A stretch of DNA of 40,370 bases from Alphaproteobacteria bacterium (GCA_017522445.1 JAFWZK010000039.1:1-40370), one strand, 5' to 3'; shown: positions 16,057-25,574, counted from the stretch's first letter. Notes: generated from the sequence alone by a model not told the origin. Program-made: numbers and translations.

Positions 16057-16854
16057 ATGGCAATACATCCAACGGCAATTATTCATGAAGGTGCAAAACT
16101 GGGGGCGGATTGTAAAATTGGCCCATATTGTGTCATTGGCCCAAATGTGATTTTGGGGGATCGTGTGGAACTGGTGTCGCATGTGGTGATAGATGGAAAG
16201 ACGTCTATTGGTGATGATTCTATTGTTTATCCATTTGCTGTGCTGGGCGTGATGAGTCAAGACCTGAAATGGCAAGATGAAGCGTCTATGACGGGACTGC
16301 GTATCGGTAAACGATGCAGAATTCGCGAATATGCAACGATTCATTCTGGAACACCTGCGTCCGATGGGACGGTGATTGGTGATGACTGTCAGATTATGGT
16401 TAATGCACATGTCGGACATGACTGCAAGGTGGGAAACAGTGTTGTTATGTCAAACCTGGTTCAGGTGGCAGGACATGTGGAAATAGAAGACTTTGCAATA
16501 TTGTCTGGTGGTACAATGGTGCTGCAATTTGCACGTATTGGACGTAATGCGTTCATTGGCGGTATGTCAGGTGTCGGAAATGATGTGTTACCATACGCAA
16601 TATATGATGGTAATCGGGCTGTGTATCGCACTATTAACCGTGTTGGACTGATGCGACATGGATTTACAAACGAAGATATGCATGCAATTCATTCTGTGTA
16701 TTCTGCGGTGTTCCGTGGGGGCGAAGGAACTGTGTCTGAACGTCTGGCCAAGGTGCGCAAGGAAGTTAAAAATAACAAATACGCAATGGATGCAATTGAC
16801 TTTATAGAAAATCGTTCAAAGCGTGGAATTGGTACGTCTAAAAATGCAGAATAA
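16057..16854 (+). CDS. lpxA: UDP-N-acetylglucosamine acyltransferase
   Basis: First step of lipid A synthesis: transfer of a hydroxyacyl chain from ACP to UDP-GlcNAc. The 265-residue protein is a left-handed beta-helix with hexapeptide repeats over about 1-185, then a helical C-terminus. The catalytic His corresponds to H121 in NAHVGHDC (E. coli H125). FIGGMSGVGNDVLPYAIYDGNRA matches the family. The ribosome-binding site is weak (GTGAG). The end overlaps lpxB by 11 bp. Neither lpxD nor fabZ, common partners, is in the window. Confidence 0.95.
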   Translation: MAIHPTAIIHEGAKLGADCKIGPYCVIGPNVILGDRVELVSHVVIDGKTSIGDDSIVYPFAVLGVMSQDLKWQDEASMTGLRIGKRCRIREYATIHSGTPASDGTVIGDDCQIMVNAHVGHDCKVGNSVVMSNLVQVAGHVEIEDFAILSGGTMVLQFARIGRNAFIGGMSGVGNDVLPYAIYDGNRAVYRTINRVGLMRHGFTNEDMHAIHSVYSAVFRGGEGTVSERLAKVRKEVKNNKYAMDAIDFIENRSKRGIGTSKNAE

Positions 16855-17983
16855 AAAAAATCAGCGTATATTCATAATCGCAGGTGAAGTGTCCGGAGAT
16901 GTACTGGGGGGACGCATAATGAAGGAAATGCCAAATGCTGACTTTGTTGGCATTGGTGGCGAAAATATGCAGAATGCGGGATTGAAATCTTTGTTCCCAA
17001 TGTCTGATTTGTCCGTTATGGGTATTGTCGAGGTGTTGGCACACGCAAAAACACTGACGCGACGTATCAAGCAGACTGTTGATGCGATTATTAGGCAAAA
17101 ACCTGATGTGGTGGTATCAATAGATGCACCAGGATTTGCAAAAAGTGTTATAAAACAAGTCAGAAAAAGCCCAGATGGACAAAAATTGATTCAAAATGGA
17201 CTGAGGTTTCATCATGTTGTTGCACCACAGGTTTGGGCATGGCGTTCAGGACGTGCAAAAAAATATGCCCAGATTTTTGATAAATTGTATGCCTTTTTTG
17301 ATTTCGAGGTTCCGTTCTTTACCAAGTATGGTTTAGATACCGTTGCCGTCGGTCATCCAATTGCAGATGTACTGATTGGTAAATACAAAACACCAAAAAA
17401 GTGGGACGAAAAAATAATAACGCTGGTCCCGGGCAGTCGTGTCGGTGAAGTAAAACGTCTGTTGCCACTGATGCGTGATGTTGTCGACAGATTAAGTCGC
17501 GATGGATATATGGGATACAGATTTGTGATACCTGTTGTAGAAACAACCATGGAATTGGTTCAAAATGAAATCCGACGGTGGCGGGTGAAACCAACACTGG
17601 TGCCGGCCGCTGATAGATACGAATTGTATGCAAAAACATATATTGCGATTGTGGCCAGCGGAACTGTTTCGGCAGAATTGGCTATGCTGCATGTCCCAAC
17701 AATTGTGGTTTATAAAATGAATCCAATTACAACATGGATTGGACGGCAAATTATTCGGGTAAAATGGGTTTCTTTGGTTAATATTTTGTTAAATCGCGAT
17801 GTTTATCCGGAATTTTTGGGTGGTGACGCAACAGCCGAAAATGTGTTAAATGCGGTTCAACAATTAACCATACCTTCAAAACGTGAAAAGATGGTGCTTG
17901 ACTTGAAATCAGCGGATTCTGTGTGGCAACCTGATACAGGCGGTGCAGCACGACTGATTGCAAATGGAATTGCCGGTAAATAA
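16844..17983 (+). CDS. lpxB: Lipid-A-disaccharide synthase
   Basis: A GT19 glycosyltransferase that joins UDP-diacylglucosamine and lipid X. The 379-residue protein starts with IFIIAGEVSGDVLG, then VSIDAPGF, HHVVAPQVWAWRSGRAKK, LVPGSRVGEVKRLLP and SGTVSAELAMLHVPTIVVYK, all strong family signatures. The start at 16844 (MQNKKNQ) is preferred over a GTG at 16823; it gives an 11-bp overlap with lpxA and suggests coupling. It ends at a terminator shared with the convergent gene. Confidence 0.95.
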   Translation: MQNKKNQRIFIIAGEVSGDVLGGRIMKEMPNADFVGIGGENMQNAGLKSLFPMSDLSVMGIVEVLAHAKTLTRRIKQTVDAIIRQKPDVVVSIDAPGFAKSVIKQVRKSPDGQKLIQNGLRFHHVVAPQVWAWRSGRAKKYAQIFDKLYAFFDFEVPFFTKYGLDTVAVGHPIADVLIGKYKTPKKWDEKIITLVPGSRVGEVKRLLPLMRDVVDRLSRDGYMGYRFVIPVVETTMELVQNEIRRWRVKPTLVPAADRYELYAKTYIAIVASGTVSAELAMLHVPTIVVYKMNPITTWIGRQIIRVKWVSLVNILLNRDVYPEFLGGDATAENVLNAVQQLTIPSKREKMVLDLKSADSVWQPDTGGAARLIANGIAGK

Positions 17984-18010
17984 AAAAACGCCAAATTGGC
18001 GTTTTTTTTA
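17982..18010. terminator. Bidirectional terminator, lpxB / exported protein
   Basis: ACGCC, AAATT, GGCGT flanked by A7 and T8 tracts between two convergent genes. Confidence 0.9.
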
Positions 18011-20497
18011 CATGCCTTCGGGTACCAGATTCAATATATTATTCCCTACTTTACATTCATTACCGTCTTCGTCTTGTTCTGCGCCAATTGGGCATACTTT
18101 GTTTTTATTCGTAATGACAGGTTGAGTGCACCAATTTGTGGTGTCTTTCTCACGGGTAAAAGATTCTGATTCGATTTGTGCTATGTTTTCTGCGGTGCAA
18201 TCGCGGTCGTTGGCAGGTTCACCGTTCCAAGTGGCCGGTAATGCCGCAACGCATTTTGGTGATTTGCCCCATTTACTGCGACGGCCACCGTTTTCCCAAC
18301 ATAAACATGCACCCCATGATTGAGTGTCAACCTGGGCACGATAGTCGCGTGGACACATATCCTCGCCCGAGCCAATGGAATAAGCTGTTGTGTATACTCG
18401 GTAGATTGGGTTTGTCGCAATCTTGGATTTGCAAAAATCATCCTCGTGATAATTATTTTTGTTAATATAACGATATTCAACAAAGCGACCCTGCAGGTTT
18501 GTGCATTGGGTGGACAGCTGTGACAGAATTTGATGATAAACCTCGGTTGCTACACCAATCTGACGAATTGCACGCTCTTTATAACCGGTTGTCTCTTTCA
18601 GACCGTACTGTTTTTTATCTGTGTAATAATCCAAGCCGCCAAATACGGTTTCTATCATCTTCTCGTCGTTGCATGCGTCAATGGTTGTCAGCTGTTGTGC
18701 ACATTTTGAAACATATACAGGATTCGCATTGTCTGATGATTCCTGCGTTTCGTATAATGCAAACCAACGAAGTGCGTCACCCTGCTCGAACAATCCGCTG
18801 AATGGATAATAGAAATTTTCATAGTTTTGACCGCCGTATTTATCAAAACACTGTTTTGCAATTGCACGGCATGCCGTCAATGTGTCTGTCTGGGTGTGGT
18901 TGTTGATATAGTCCGCAATTATGTTGCCATCAAACATGTTGTCACAGGAATTAACATAGTCCTGGCACATGGTTGCGTTTAACTGTATCTTATCGGGTTG
19001 CAGCAGCAGTGCACTGTCACCACTTAGACCAGCCATTGCCGCAGTTATTGCGGTGTCACCATTCATATAGCATGCGGTGATGTAATCAAAACAACCACGC
19101 TTGATTTGGGCAACTTTGTCCCGCTGGGAATAGTAGATTGATAACATTGCTTTGTCCAGATACTCGGACCATACAAAGTCAGCGTTTTCTACACACTTGT
19201 CCAATGCGGGTTCGGCAAATTTTTTGACGCGATTTTCAAAGTTTGTTACAAAATTGCGGTTGCTGGGATTTTTGGACAGTTTTTGATCTACTGCTTCGAT
19301 TCCGTCGCTGAACGTTAACATTTTTTCCAGTTTATAAAAGTCTTCGATGCCAGATATAGGGGCACCGGTGGATACATCTATAAACTCGCCATTGTCCAGG
19401 CATTTATGATAGTTTGCACCACAAACCTCTTCGCTGAGTATTGCTGTTTCTACCTCGTTCATACAGGTGGTGATATCAGAAGAATTATGTTTTTGACGGT
19501 TCTCGATGCGGGCCAAATCCAGCATGGCACCGCCTTCGCGGACGGCAGACTTTAATTGTTTTTGTGTGTTTTCAATTGCGGTTTGAACCGCGTTGCAGTC
19601 CTGTTCAATCGCCATTAAATATGCGGTAATGGCACGTTGCAAAGACGAATCGTTGCAGTCGGCACGAACCGCCTGGCGACACTGAGGATATACCGCATTG
19701 TACAATGCGTTGCCGTTATATGCGGCGATGGCCTGGCCTATGTCTGTCATGCCAAACGCATTAACTGTGTCAAATGTTATGTTAATACTGTTTAAATCGG
19801 CATATTTACCGCCAACAGTTGTGTCTTCGCCGCGGATAGAGTTCATAATGGCGTTTAATAATGCCTTGGATGCGGAATTATCGCTGGTAAATGCCTTCTC
19901 GCCTTCGGTTTCCTGACGCATGGCAGTGGCCTGGGCGGCAGTCATACCAACGGTTTCCAGATTCTCGGTGAATACGGTTAGCTGGTTGCCCGCATCTTGT
20001 AAAACTTTGCGAAGTTCGGTCAGTTTAAATACGCGGTCATTGCACGAGCATCTGCGATAGTCGTCGTTCTTTAATTTGCAAAACTGGTCCATGCATGAAA
20101 AATACGTATTCTTACAGCGTTCGTATTCGACACCTGTTTGAGTGCTGGATATTACCGAGGTGTCAGATGTTGCACTGCGTGCAGAAATGTTGGTCGAACC
20201 GCCACGTTTCGCAGTTGTTTTGGTCGTTGTGCGGGGGGCTGTTGTACGTGCTGTCTTTGCTTTGCCGGTCGTGCGTGATGACACGGTGGTTGCCGTGCGA
20301 GATATGGTTGCGTCAGAACGTGGTTTTAGCGCCGTTGTTCGTGGCGTGGTTGTGCGTGCAACGCTGGTGGCTGTGCGGGACTGGGTTGTGTCTGTGTCCG
20401 ATTTTGTACGTGAAACAGCCGTTCCATCACGAACAGCCGCATTGGCAAAACCAACGCAAATCAACAAATTTGTAATTAAAACCAGAATTTTATTCAT
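18008..20497 (-). CDS. Large exported Cys-rich protein with Arg/Thr-rich linker, unknown
   Basis: An 829-residue protein with no recognised family. A signal peptide (MNKILVLITNLLICVGFANA) is followed by a low-complexity Arg/Thr/Ser/Ala region (about 21-110, repeated RTT and ART groups). From about residue 120 there is a Cys-rich part that begins CKNTYFSCMDQFCK and CSCNDR, and many more paired cysteines run to the end. The start at 20497 is chosen for the signal peptide; the frame is open to 20599, but the upstream residues lack a signal. Disulfide-stabilised periplasmic or surface location is likely. It ends at a shared terminator with lpxB and is divergent from the tRNA cluster. Confidence 0.8.
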   Translation of the reverse strand: MNKILVLITNLLICVGFANAAVRDGTAVSRTKSDTDTTQSRTATSVARTTTPRTTALKPRSDATISRTATTVSSRTTGKAKTARTTAPRTTTKTTAKRGGSTNISARSATSDTSVISSTQTGVEYERCKNTYFSCMDQFCKLKNDDYRRCSCNDRVFKLTELRKVLQDAGNQLTVFTENLETVGMTAAQATAMRQETEGEKAFTSDNSASKALLNAIMNSIRGEDTTVGGKYADLNSINITFDTVNAFGMTDIGQAIAAYNGNALYNAVYPQCRQAVRADCNDSSLQRAITAYLMAIEQDCNAVQTAIENTQKQLKSAVREGGAMLDLARIENRQKHNSSDITTCMNEVETAILSEEVCGANYHKCLDNGEFIDVSTGAPISGIEDFYKLEKMLTFSDGIEAVDQKLSKNPSNRNFVTNFENRVKKFAEPALDKCVENADFVWSEYLDKAMLSIYYSQRDKVAQIKRGCFDYITACYMNGDTAITAAMAGLSGDSALLLQPDKIQLNATMCQDYVNSCDNMFDGNIIADYINNHTQTDTLTACRAIAKQCFDKYGGQNYENFYYPFSGLFEQGDALRWFALYETQESSDNANPVYVSKCAQQLTTIDACNDEKMIETVFGGLDYYTDKKQYGLKETTGYKERAIRQIGVATEVYHQILSQLSTQCTNLQGRFVEYRYINKNNYHEDDFCKSKIATNPIYRVYTTAYSIGSGEDMCPRDYRAQVDTQSWGACLCWENGGRRSKWGKSPKCVAALPATWNGEPANDRDCTAENIAQIESESFTREKDTTNWCTQPVITNKNKVCPIGAEQDEDGNECKVGNNILNLVPEGM

Positions 20498-20590
20498 CTC
20501 TGGTGTAAAGTTTAGCAAAAATACCAAAAATGACGCAAGTGAATAATAAAATGTGGGTGTGTATATTTTTTCTGTTTTTTTGTTTTTTTC

Positions 20591-20622
20591 TTGTTGCAAA
20601 TATTATAAAATTAGTATATTAT
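20591..20622 (+). promoter_or_regulatory. Promoter of the tRNA cluster
   Basis: TTGCAA (20594-20599), 17 bp, TATTAT (20617-20622), or TTGTTG (20591-20596), 18 bp, TATATT. Transcription would begin just before tRNA-Leu at 20634. Confidence 0.6.
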
Positions 20623-20633
20623 GTTTGTCGCCT

Positions 20634-20720
20634 GCGGATATGGCGGAATTGGTAGACGCGCTAGTTTCAGGTACTAGTGGTAGCAATACCTTGGAAGTTC
20701 GAGTCTTCTTATCCGCACCA
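20634..20720 (+). tRNA. tRNA-Leu (anticodon CAG)
   Basis: Acceptor arms GCGGATA and TATCCGC pair perfectly; the anticodon stem CTAGT/ACTAG encloses TTCAGGT with CAG at 34-36. A long variable arm typical of tRNA-Leu is present, and CCA is encoded. Confidence 0.96.
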
Positions 20721-20729
20721 TTTTTTATT

Positions 20730-20805
20730 GGGGTTGTAGCTCAGTTGATAGAGCGCTACGTTCGCATCGTAGAGGTCGTGGGTTTGAGTCCCATCAGCTC
20801 CACCA
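20730..20805 (+). tRNA. tRNA-Ala (anticodon CGC)
   Basis: Anticodon stem CTACG/CGTAG with loop TTCGCAT. The acceptor stem GGGGTTG/CAGCTCC contains G3-U70, the alanine identity pair. CCA is encoded. Confidence 0.96.
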
Positions 20806-20826
20806 AATAGTAGTTGTTTGGTCCCA

Positions 20827-20913
20827 GGGGATATGGCGGAATGGTAGACGCTGAGGACTTAAAATCCTTTGGTCATTGCGACCGTGTGGGTTCAAGTCCC
20901 ACTATCCCCACCA
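20827..20913 (+). tRNA. tRNA-Leu (anticodon TAA)
   Basis: Acceptor GGGGATA/TATCCCC; anticodon stem GAGGA/TCCTT with loop CTTAAAA, reading UUA. A long variable arm is present and CCA is encoded. It is immediately followed by a short imperfect hairpin (CCACAC...GTGTGG, 20910-20938). Confidence 0.95.
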
Positions 20914-20948
20914 CACTTCGCCAAAGGCTTCGTGTGGCCAGCCATAAT

Positions 20949-20973
20949 TCGCCGGTGTTTGGGCGATTTTTTT
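20949..20973 (+). terminator. Weak terminator-like hairpin inside the tRNA cluster
   Basis: TCGCC (20949-20953) and GGCGA (20962-20966) followed by T7. It may partly end transcription before tRNA-Val. Confidence 0.45.
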
Positions 20974-20979
20974 ATAAAT

Positions 20980-21056
20980 GGATGTGTAGCTCAGTTGGTT
21001 AGAGCGCTTCGTTCACATCGAAGAGGTCGTTGGTTCGAGTCCAATCACATCCACCA
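20980..21056 (+). tRNA. tRNA-Val (anticodon CAC)
   Basis: Acceptor GGATGTG/CACATCC; anticodon stem CTTCG/CGAAG with loop TTCACAT. CCA is encoded. Confidence 0.96.
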
Positions 21057-21063
21057 AAAATTA

Positions 21064-21087
21064 ACCCGCCGTTTGGCGGGTGTTTTT
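21064..21087 (+). terminator. Terminator of the tRNA cluster
   Basis: ACCCGCC, GTTT, GGCGGGT followed by GTTTTTG and further T runs. Confidence 0.88.
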
Positions 21088-21104
21088 GTTTTGTTTTTAT
21101 TACT

Positions 21105-21422
21105 TTACCGCAGGCCTTTGGCACGACAGCATGCAGAAGCCGCGGATTTCCAGTCCGAATAGGTCTTGGACGGGGAACGTAAATCACGCCATGGTTGCCA
21201 GCCGTTGCATTTCTTGGCCGTGCCATTGCCAGTACATTTTGCATAACGGCGAAGTGTGCATGTCTGATTCGATACTTTGCCCGTGTCGGTGGTGCATTTA
21301 ACGGTGACGTTTTGATTTTTTGCCTCGTTCCGGCCCAGTTCCTTGGATGATAATACCTGGTATGCATTTGCAGTGCAGATGCAGGTCGCAAGGATTATTA
21401 ATGCGGAAAATATTTTTCTCAT
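21105..21422 (-). CDS. Small exported Cys-containing protein, unknown
   Basis: A 105-residue protein with a signal peptide (MRKIFSALIILATCICTANA) and a mature part with six cysteines (VKCTTD, QTCTL, AKCTG, KKCNGW, ACCR), likely disulfide bonded. No family recognised. The start at 21422 is fixed by a GGGGGAC ribosome-binding site and the signal peptide; the frame is open to 21479. It is 64 bp downstream of the 547-residue protein gene and is probably the last member of the five-gene operon, or has its own promoter in that gap. Confidence 0.75.
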   Translation of the reverse strand: MRKIFSALIILATCICTANAYQVLSSKELGRNEAKNQNVTVKCTTDTGKVSNQTCTLRRYAKCTGNGTAKKCNGWQPWRDLRSPSKTYSDWKSAASACCRAKGLR

Positions 21423-21486
21423 TTCTTGTCCCCCTGTTTTCGTTGTCTGTATTATAAATAATATTTTTGACTTTGACAATGAGAAT

Positions 21487-23130
21487 TTAATTCGTTGTCC
21501 ATGGGGTGTCGTTCATTATCAAATAATACAGTGCACTGTTGTCTGTCCCGGGGTTCTGTAAAACAGGACGGACAACGAATATATCAACGTTACATGGTGT
21601 GTTTCGACCGTTTTGAATTTCAATTAAGTCCTGGTGAAATTTGGCGGCAAAATCCATCACCTGCAGATATGCGGCATCGTCATCGGCCGGATTGGTGGAA
21701 TCGCCCATCCACATCAGCCACATGCCATAGTTTACAACGTCTTCCTGGGTCGCCAGGTCGTCAGCCGATAATAATAACAGTGGCGCGAAGTCCAGTCCAC
21801 TTGTAAATTCATCGGTGGTGTTGTCTGTAATGTCGTACATGTCGCCCGCAAATTTAAGTATACCTGTCAATAGCCCTGCCCCTGCCCCAACCTTGGCAAC
21901 CATGCCGGCATTGCGAAGTGTTGAATCAAACAGCCAATCACGTACGCGGTTTGAAAAACCGCTGGAACGGCCCAGTTTGCGTGCGTGTTTTATTAAACTG
22001 TTGCCGGTCATGGCGGATTTTGTTGCACGGGCTGTGCGTGCAATGACGTTGCCACGGTGGGCAATACGTATGCCACGTAAACTGTGGCGATATTTGTTCA
22101 GTTCCGAAAATGTTTTGGTCGCATCGCGATACTTTTTTACATCATCGGTTGATTCCAGGGTGCGAATGCTGTTATTAATTCGGTTTAACTCGGCAGTTTT
22201 GTCTGCGATTTCTGCGATTTTTGTGGCATCAGCGACTTTGTCCAGTGCGTTAATTTCTTTGGTCAGGCGGGCGGCATCCTGGGTGGCACGGACATATTTA
22301 ACAACATCGTCTGTTTTGGACAATGTTTTGATTGTAGAACCCAGACCACGCAGTGCACGTGATGCACGGGCGGCCTTGGTCGCACCCAGGACGGCCGTAT
22401 ATCCGCCCATGGTCGCAACCGTTAATATAACGTCCAGTGCAATTTCTGTATAGCCAATCCATTCCAAATTGCGATCGCCGGCAATGTAGTAATCGTTTGT
22501 GTCGTCGTCCAGGTTAACAGTTTGTGCAACGGCACGGTTTATCGCATAGTTGTCGTTCGCCAATGCTGTGCGATTGGTGCATGTGCCACCACGGGGATAC
22601 AGGGTGTCAATGTTGTCCCGAATGTATTCCAACGAAACGGTATTGTTCTTGTCTGGGCCAACAAATTCGGATAATGAACCATGTTCGACAACCATAATTC
22701 CGTACCAGGCCGGGTCTGTGTTTGTCCAAACGGTTCCGTCATTGGATTCGCCGATTTTGGGACTGGCGGGGGTGTCGCGTTTGGTTGTCATCACCATACG
22801 TTGTTGCAGTAACTTTGGTGATGTTTCATAATTTACAGTGATGTTACGACCGCCCGGGAATGTGTATGTGATTGGCGAAAATATAATTGGTTGTGTCGGT
22901 GCGGTGTTGGCAATTTCTGGGCATGCCAGAACACGTTCCAGTGTGTCTTTTGTTGCAAAAGTTTGGCGAACCCATTTATGGACCGTTGATTCTGAATCAG
23001 ATTCAGATATAGCCCCAGAGTTTGCCGCCAGTGCATCAGAAAATGCCCCCGATGCACATGGCGTTTGCATCGCATGTGCAGAAGATATAATTATAAAATA
23101 TGTTGCAAAGATTAAAATGTGTCGCCACAT
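21487..23130 (-). CDS. Exported protein with coiled coil, unknown
   Basis: A 547-residue protein with a signal peptide (about 1-20, ending SSAHA). The part after it is unrecognised; a hydrophobic segment lies at about 235-257 ([21 protein letters not shown]), then an Ala/Lys/Asp-rich likely coiled coil (about 258-355), a basic Arg/His-rich stretch (about 355-415), and a second hydrophobic Gly-rich segment near 420-440. The two internal hydrophobic parts suggest membrane insertion after export. Its start overlaps the end of the upstream gene by 19 bp, so translation is probably coupled. Third exported protein of the prepilin-peptidase operon. Confidence 0.75.
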   Translation of the reverse strand: MWRHILIFATYFIIISSAHAMQTPCASGAFSDALAANSGAISESDSESTVHKWVRQTFATKDTLERVLACPEIANTAPTQPIIFSPITYTFPGGRNITVNYETSPKLLQQRMVMTTKRDTPASPKIGESNDGTVWTNTDPAWYGIMVVEHGSLSEFVGPDKNNTVSLEYIRDNIDTLYPRGGTCTNRTALANDNYAINRAVAQTVNLDDDTNDYYIAGDRNLEWIGYTEIALDVILTVATMGGYTAVLGATKAARASRALRGLGSTIKTLSKTDDVVKYVRATQDAARLTKEINALDKVADATKIAEIADKTAELNRINNSIRTLESTDDVKKYRDATKTFSELNKYRHSLRGIRIAHRGNVIARTARATKSAMTGNSLIKHARKLGRSSGFSNRVRDWLFDSTLRNAGMVAKVGAGAGLLTGILKFAGDMYDITDNTTDEFTSGLDFAPLLLLSADDLATQEDVVNYGMWLMWMGDSTNPADDDAAYLQVMDFAAKFHQDLIEIQNGRNTPCNVDIFVVRPVLQNPGTDNSALYYLIMNDTPWTTN

Positions 23131-24128
23131 TGTTGTTTTAGTTTGTTGGCTTCTTGGGTTAAACGATATATCAATACCGAGTATGGGTCGTTGGGGTCAA
23201 GATTTTGGCCGTCAGATGTTCTGATGGTGCCCAGTTCGCCGTTATCCACATATTGCCATTTCCAACAAAATCGCTCAGTGTCAGGTATGTATTCTACCAT
23301 TGTTCCAACTGGTGGTTCAGAATCGCAATAGCGTGGAATACATTCGCCTGGAGTCCATGTGTCGTCTTGCCACAGACCGTCCCACCAGGATAATTCGGTT
23401 GGTTGACCGCCCTGTAAACATTGTCTGACCAGTGGTGGCATTACAGTAAGTTGGTCGCCCTGCATTACGCCACAAAACATGTAGTCGCCGATTTTTGCCT
23501 GGCGTTCGCCTTTGTTGAATACAGTGTTGCAACATGTAAATTTACCCGTTACTGGGTCTGTCAGACAATCTGTTTCGGAAAAAAGTTGAGAACCAGTAAT
23601 GGCGGCCCCCGCTGCGGCGCCAATTGCCGCCCCTATCCAGCCACCTTTGGCACCGCGCAAAGCACCAACTGTTGCACCGCCAAGTAATCCAGAAACTGCA
23701 CCTGCGGTGACATTGCCGGTGGTGTGTTCCCCCTGTCCGGCGGTGTTTTCATAGATACCGTACGCGCCCAAGGCAGCACCAACGACTGCGCCGGCACGTT
23801 GCATGTTTCTGGCCCTTGGTGTTGGACTTGGTGCTGGACTTGGTGTTGAACTTGGTGTTGAACTTGGTGCTGGACTTGGAGCCGGCGTTGGTGTTGGACT
23901 TGGTGTTGGACTTGGTGTTGGGCTTGGAGCCGGCGTTGGTGTTGGGGCCGGTGTTGGTGTAACCCCAGGCATGCCGTGGACATTAATTAGACGGCCCGTG
24001 TTTGCATCGCGCCAGCGATGGTCACTTATTGACTGGACGGGGACAACGCCTGGGTCGTTCCATGACAGTGCAAAAGCATTGTTGCAAATTAAACAAACAG
24101 TAAATAATAAAAGTATTGTTTTACGCAT
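23112..24128 (-). CDS. Exported protein with Pro/Thr/Ser repeat and glycine zipper, unknown
   Basis: A 338-residue protein. Signal peptide ([20 protein letters not shown]) at 1-20, a short globular part, then a Pro-Thr-Ser-Ala repeat linker (about 57-105, TPAP and SPTP groups), a Gly/Ala-rich glycine-zipper segment (about 115-185, [12 protein letters not shown] and [14 protein letters not shown]) of the kind that inserts in or spans membranes, and a C-terminal domain with about nine cysteines and many Trp. The frame is open to 24155, but 24128 gives the signal peptide. It starts 2 bp after the previous gene. The linker suggests a surface or cell-wall-spanning protein. No family recognised. 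Confidence 0.78.
   Translation of the reverse strand: MRKTILLLFTVCLICNNAFALSWNDPGVVPVQSISDHRWRDANTGRLINVHGMPGVTPTPAPTPTPAPSPTPSPTPSPTPTPAPSPAPSSTPSSTPSPAPSPTPRARNMQRAGAVVGAALGAYGIYENTAGQGEHTTGNVTAGAVSGLLGGATVGALRGAKGGWIGAAIGAAAGAAITGSQLFSETDCLTDPVTGKFTCCNTVFNKGERQAKIGDYMFCGVMQGDQLTVMPPLVRQCLQGGQPTELSWWDGLWQDDTWTPGECIPRYCDSEPPVGTMVEYIPDTERFCWKWQYVDNGELGTIRTSDGQNLDPNDPYSVLIYRLTQEANKLKQQCGDTF
23815..23960. repeat. 12-bp-period repeat encoding the Pro-rich linker
   Basis: On the plus strand the units read CTTGGTGTTGGA with variants (CTTGGTGCTGGA, CTTGGTGTTGAA, CTTGGAGCCGGC). Such repeats are prone to in-frame length change. Confidence 0.85.
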
Positions 24129-24130
24129 TG

Positions 24131-25018
24131 TCAATATGTTCCCTGTAATTTGCATTTTGAAAATTCAATGCCTTCGTTACGACATTTTTTTAGTTTTGAA
24201 ATATCTGCGATTATATCAGAATAAATTTTTTTCTTGGTTGCACATAAGGAATCCCGATATGTTGCAATATCTTGTTGGCGGTTCAGGTATTTTTCCTGGG
24301 ATTCGATTTCAATTGGTTTATATGCACTTTTATCCCGATATGGTTCATAGCCAGCCGCAGAGTTTGCCATGCGTTCGCTGAATGATAAATCTGCGTACGT
24401 TGTGGGAAATGACGCACGTTCAATATGTTCGTTCCCTGCCCCATTCATTGATTGCAGTTGTTGCAGTTCCAGTTTGCGTTCAATGACGTCAGTTTGCCAA
24501 TCCATTAACTGAATTTCATACGGATTTTCTGGCCGAAAATCCGATTCTGTCGCCGCAGCATTCGGTGTTGTGGCATGTGGAAATGCAACCACGCCAGTTG
24601 GCATCGCATTGCCGTATTTCTGGACGTATTCGTTAAACGCCGTGTCAATATAGCCAGCACACGCCGTTGCATAATTGCCGTTCGGTATGCGTGACAGTTG
24701 TAACATTACCGTGGGACGGACGTCCGATAACTGGGATTCAATACAATTGTTCTGCATTGCACATGTTGTGGCAATCAGCCCAGATACAACACGTTGACAA
24801 TCACCCGTTTCCACGTCCGGGCCGTCCGCGTAAACCGGTGTTGGCATACGCTGATTATACGGTGCGTTTGGTGACCAAAACGGATTTGATGAATAATTCT
24901 GGACGTTCTGGATTACGCCATATTTGGAAAACGGGGTGTCCGCCGCATGCGACAGCCCGCAGAATATTATAAACTGGGTACAAAATATGCATAATAATGA
25001 TTGGATACGTATTCTCAT
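24131..25018 (-). CDS. Exported protein, unknown
   Basis: A 295-residue protein with a signal peptide (about 1-25, ending GLSHA). The mature part has several cysteines ([45 protein letters not shown]) and a Tyr/Asn/Pro-rich N-terminus; the C-terminal third looks helical. No family recognised. It lies 21 bp downstream of the prepilin peptidase gene and 2 bp upstream of the Pro-repeat protein gene, so it is in the same operon. It does not show a class III (type IV prepilin) leader with a Gly/Glu cleavage site, so it is probably not a substrate of that peptidase. Confidence 0.75.
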   Translation of the reverse strand: MRIRIQSLLCIFCTQFIIFCGLSHAADTPFSKYGVIQNVQNYSSNPFWSPNAPYNQRMPTPVYADGPDVETGDCQRVVSGLIATTCAMQNNCIESQLSDVRPTVMLQLSRIPNGNYATACAGYIDTAFNEYVQKYGNAMPTGVVAFPHATTPNAAATESDFRPENPYEIQLMDWQTDVIERKLELQQLQSMNGAGNEHIERASFPTTYADLSFSERMANSAAGYEPYRDKSAYKPIEIESQEKYLNRQQDIATYRDSLCATKKKIYSDIIADISKLKKCRNEGIEFSKCKLQGTY

Positions 25019-25039
25019 TTCCGGGTCCCTGTGTGCGTA

Positions 25040-25501
25040 TTATATCAAAAATGTCATGCCAATCAAAGATAAAAATCCACCCAGTAAGAAAAATGGTGCA
25101 AATGGTATGTATTTTTCTTTGTGAATGTATGACCATATCATGCCCGCTATGCACGAAATTACTAATGCAATGGACAGACCTGTTATCCCCAGCCATATCC
25201 CACCAACCCCAATTAACTTGATGTCCCCCAGGCCAATCGGGGTGGTTGCTGGTTTGTGTGGAATGTGCACAAAGATGAACCCCAATGCCACCGCCATAAT
25301 ATATCCGAATATCCCACCAATAATACCCGAATAGATGTCAATCGGATATGAAAAAAATCCGGTCAGTACCAACCCCGTCAGCATCAGTGGAAATAAATAT
25401 ATGTCCGGTATAATGCGATGCCGAAAATCTGAAATAGATATCCGAACCGACAAATATGCCGAAATCAATAATAAAATTGTAAAAAAGATGTATGAATTCA
25501 T
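25040..25501 (-). CDS. A24-family prepilin peptidase (TadV/CpaA-like)
   Basis: A 153-residue polytopic membrane aspartyl protease. The two catalytic Asp motifs are present: SDFRHRIIPD near residue 24 and GLGDIKLIG (GxGD) near residue 91. About five or six helices are seen. It lacks the N-terminal methyltransferase domain of PilD, so it is the short TadV/CpaA form. It is first in a tight operon with four exported proteins and diverges from gcrA, with which it shares a 73-bp region. No prepilin, ATPase or secretin gene is in the window, so its substrates are elsewhere or not of the usual type. Confidence 0.88.
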   Translation of the reverse strand: MNSYIFFTILLLISAYLSVRISISDFRHRIIPDIYLFPLMLTGLVLTGFFSYPIDIYSGIIGGIFGYIMAVALGFIFVHIPHKPATTPIGLGDIKLIGVGGIWLGITGLSIALVISCIAGMIWSYIHKEKYIPFAPFFLLGGFLSLIGMTFLI

Positions 25502-25512
25502 ATTTTTCTTCC

Positions 25513-25550
25513 TTGCCTTTCGAATCGGAACTGTGCTATGCTGATATTAT
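25513..25550 (+). promoter_or_regulatory. gcrA promoter region with a GANTC site
   Basis: TTGCCT (25513-25518), 18 bp, TATGCT (25537-25542), or an extended -10 TGATATTAT (25542-25550). GAATC at 25522-25526, a CcrM-type GANTC methylation site, lies between the -35 and -10. Confidence 0.5.
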
Positions 25551-25574
25551 AAAGTATAACAAGGGTTTTGTAAA

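Noticed and set aside
20142-20546. Plus-strand Val/Arg-rich frame
   Set aside because: It is the antisense of the Arg/Thr-rich part of the exported protein.
23803-24381. Plus-strand frame with Gly/Val/Leu repeats
   Set aside because: It is the reverse reading of the Pro-Thr linker of a well-supported minus-strand gene with signal peptide and operon context.
24131-25018. Type IV prepilin
   Set aside because: The N-terminus is an ordinary signal peptide ending at an A-type site, without the short basic leader, Gly and Glu+5 of class III substrates.
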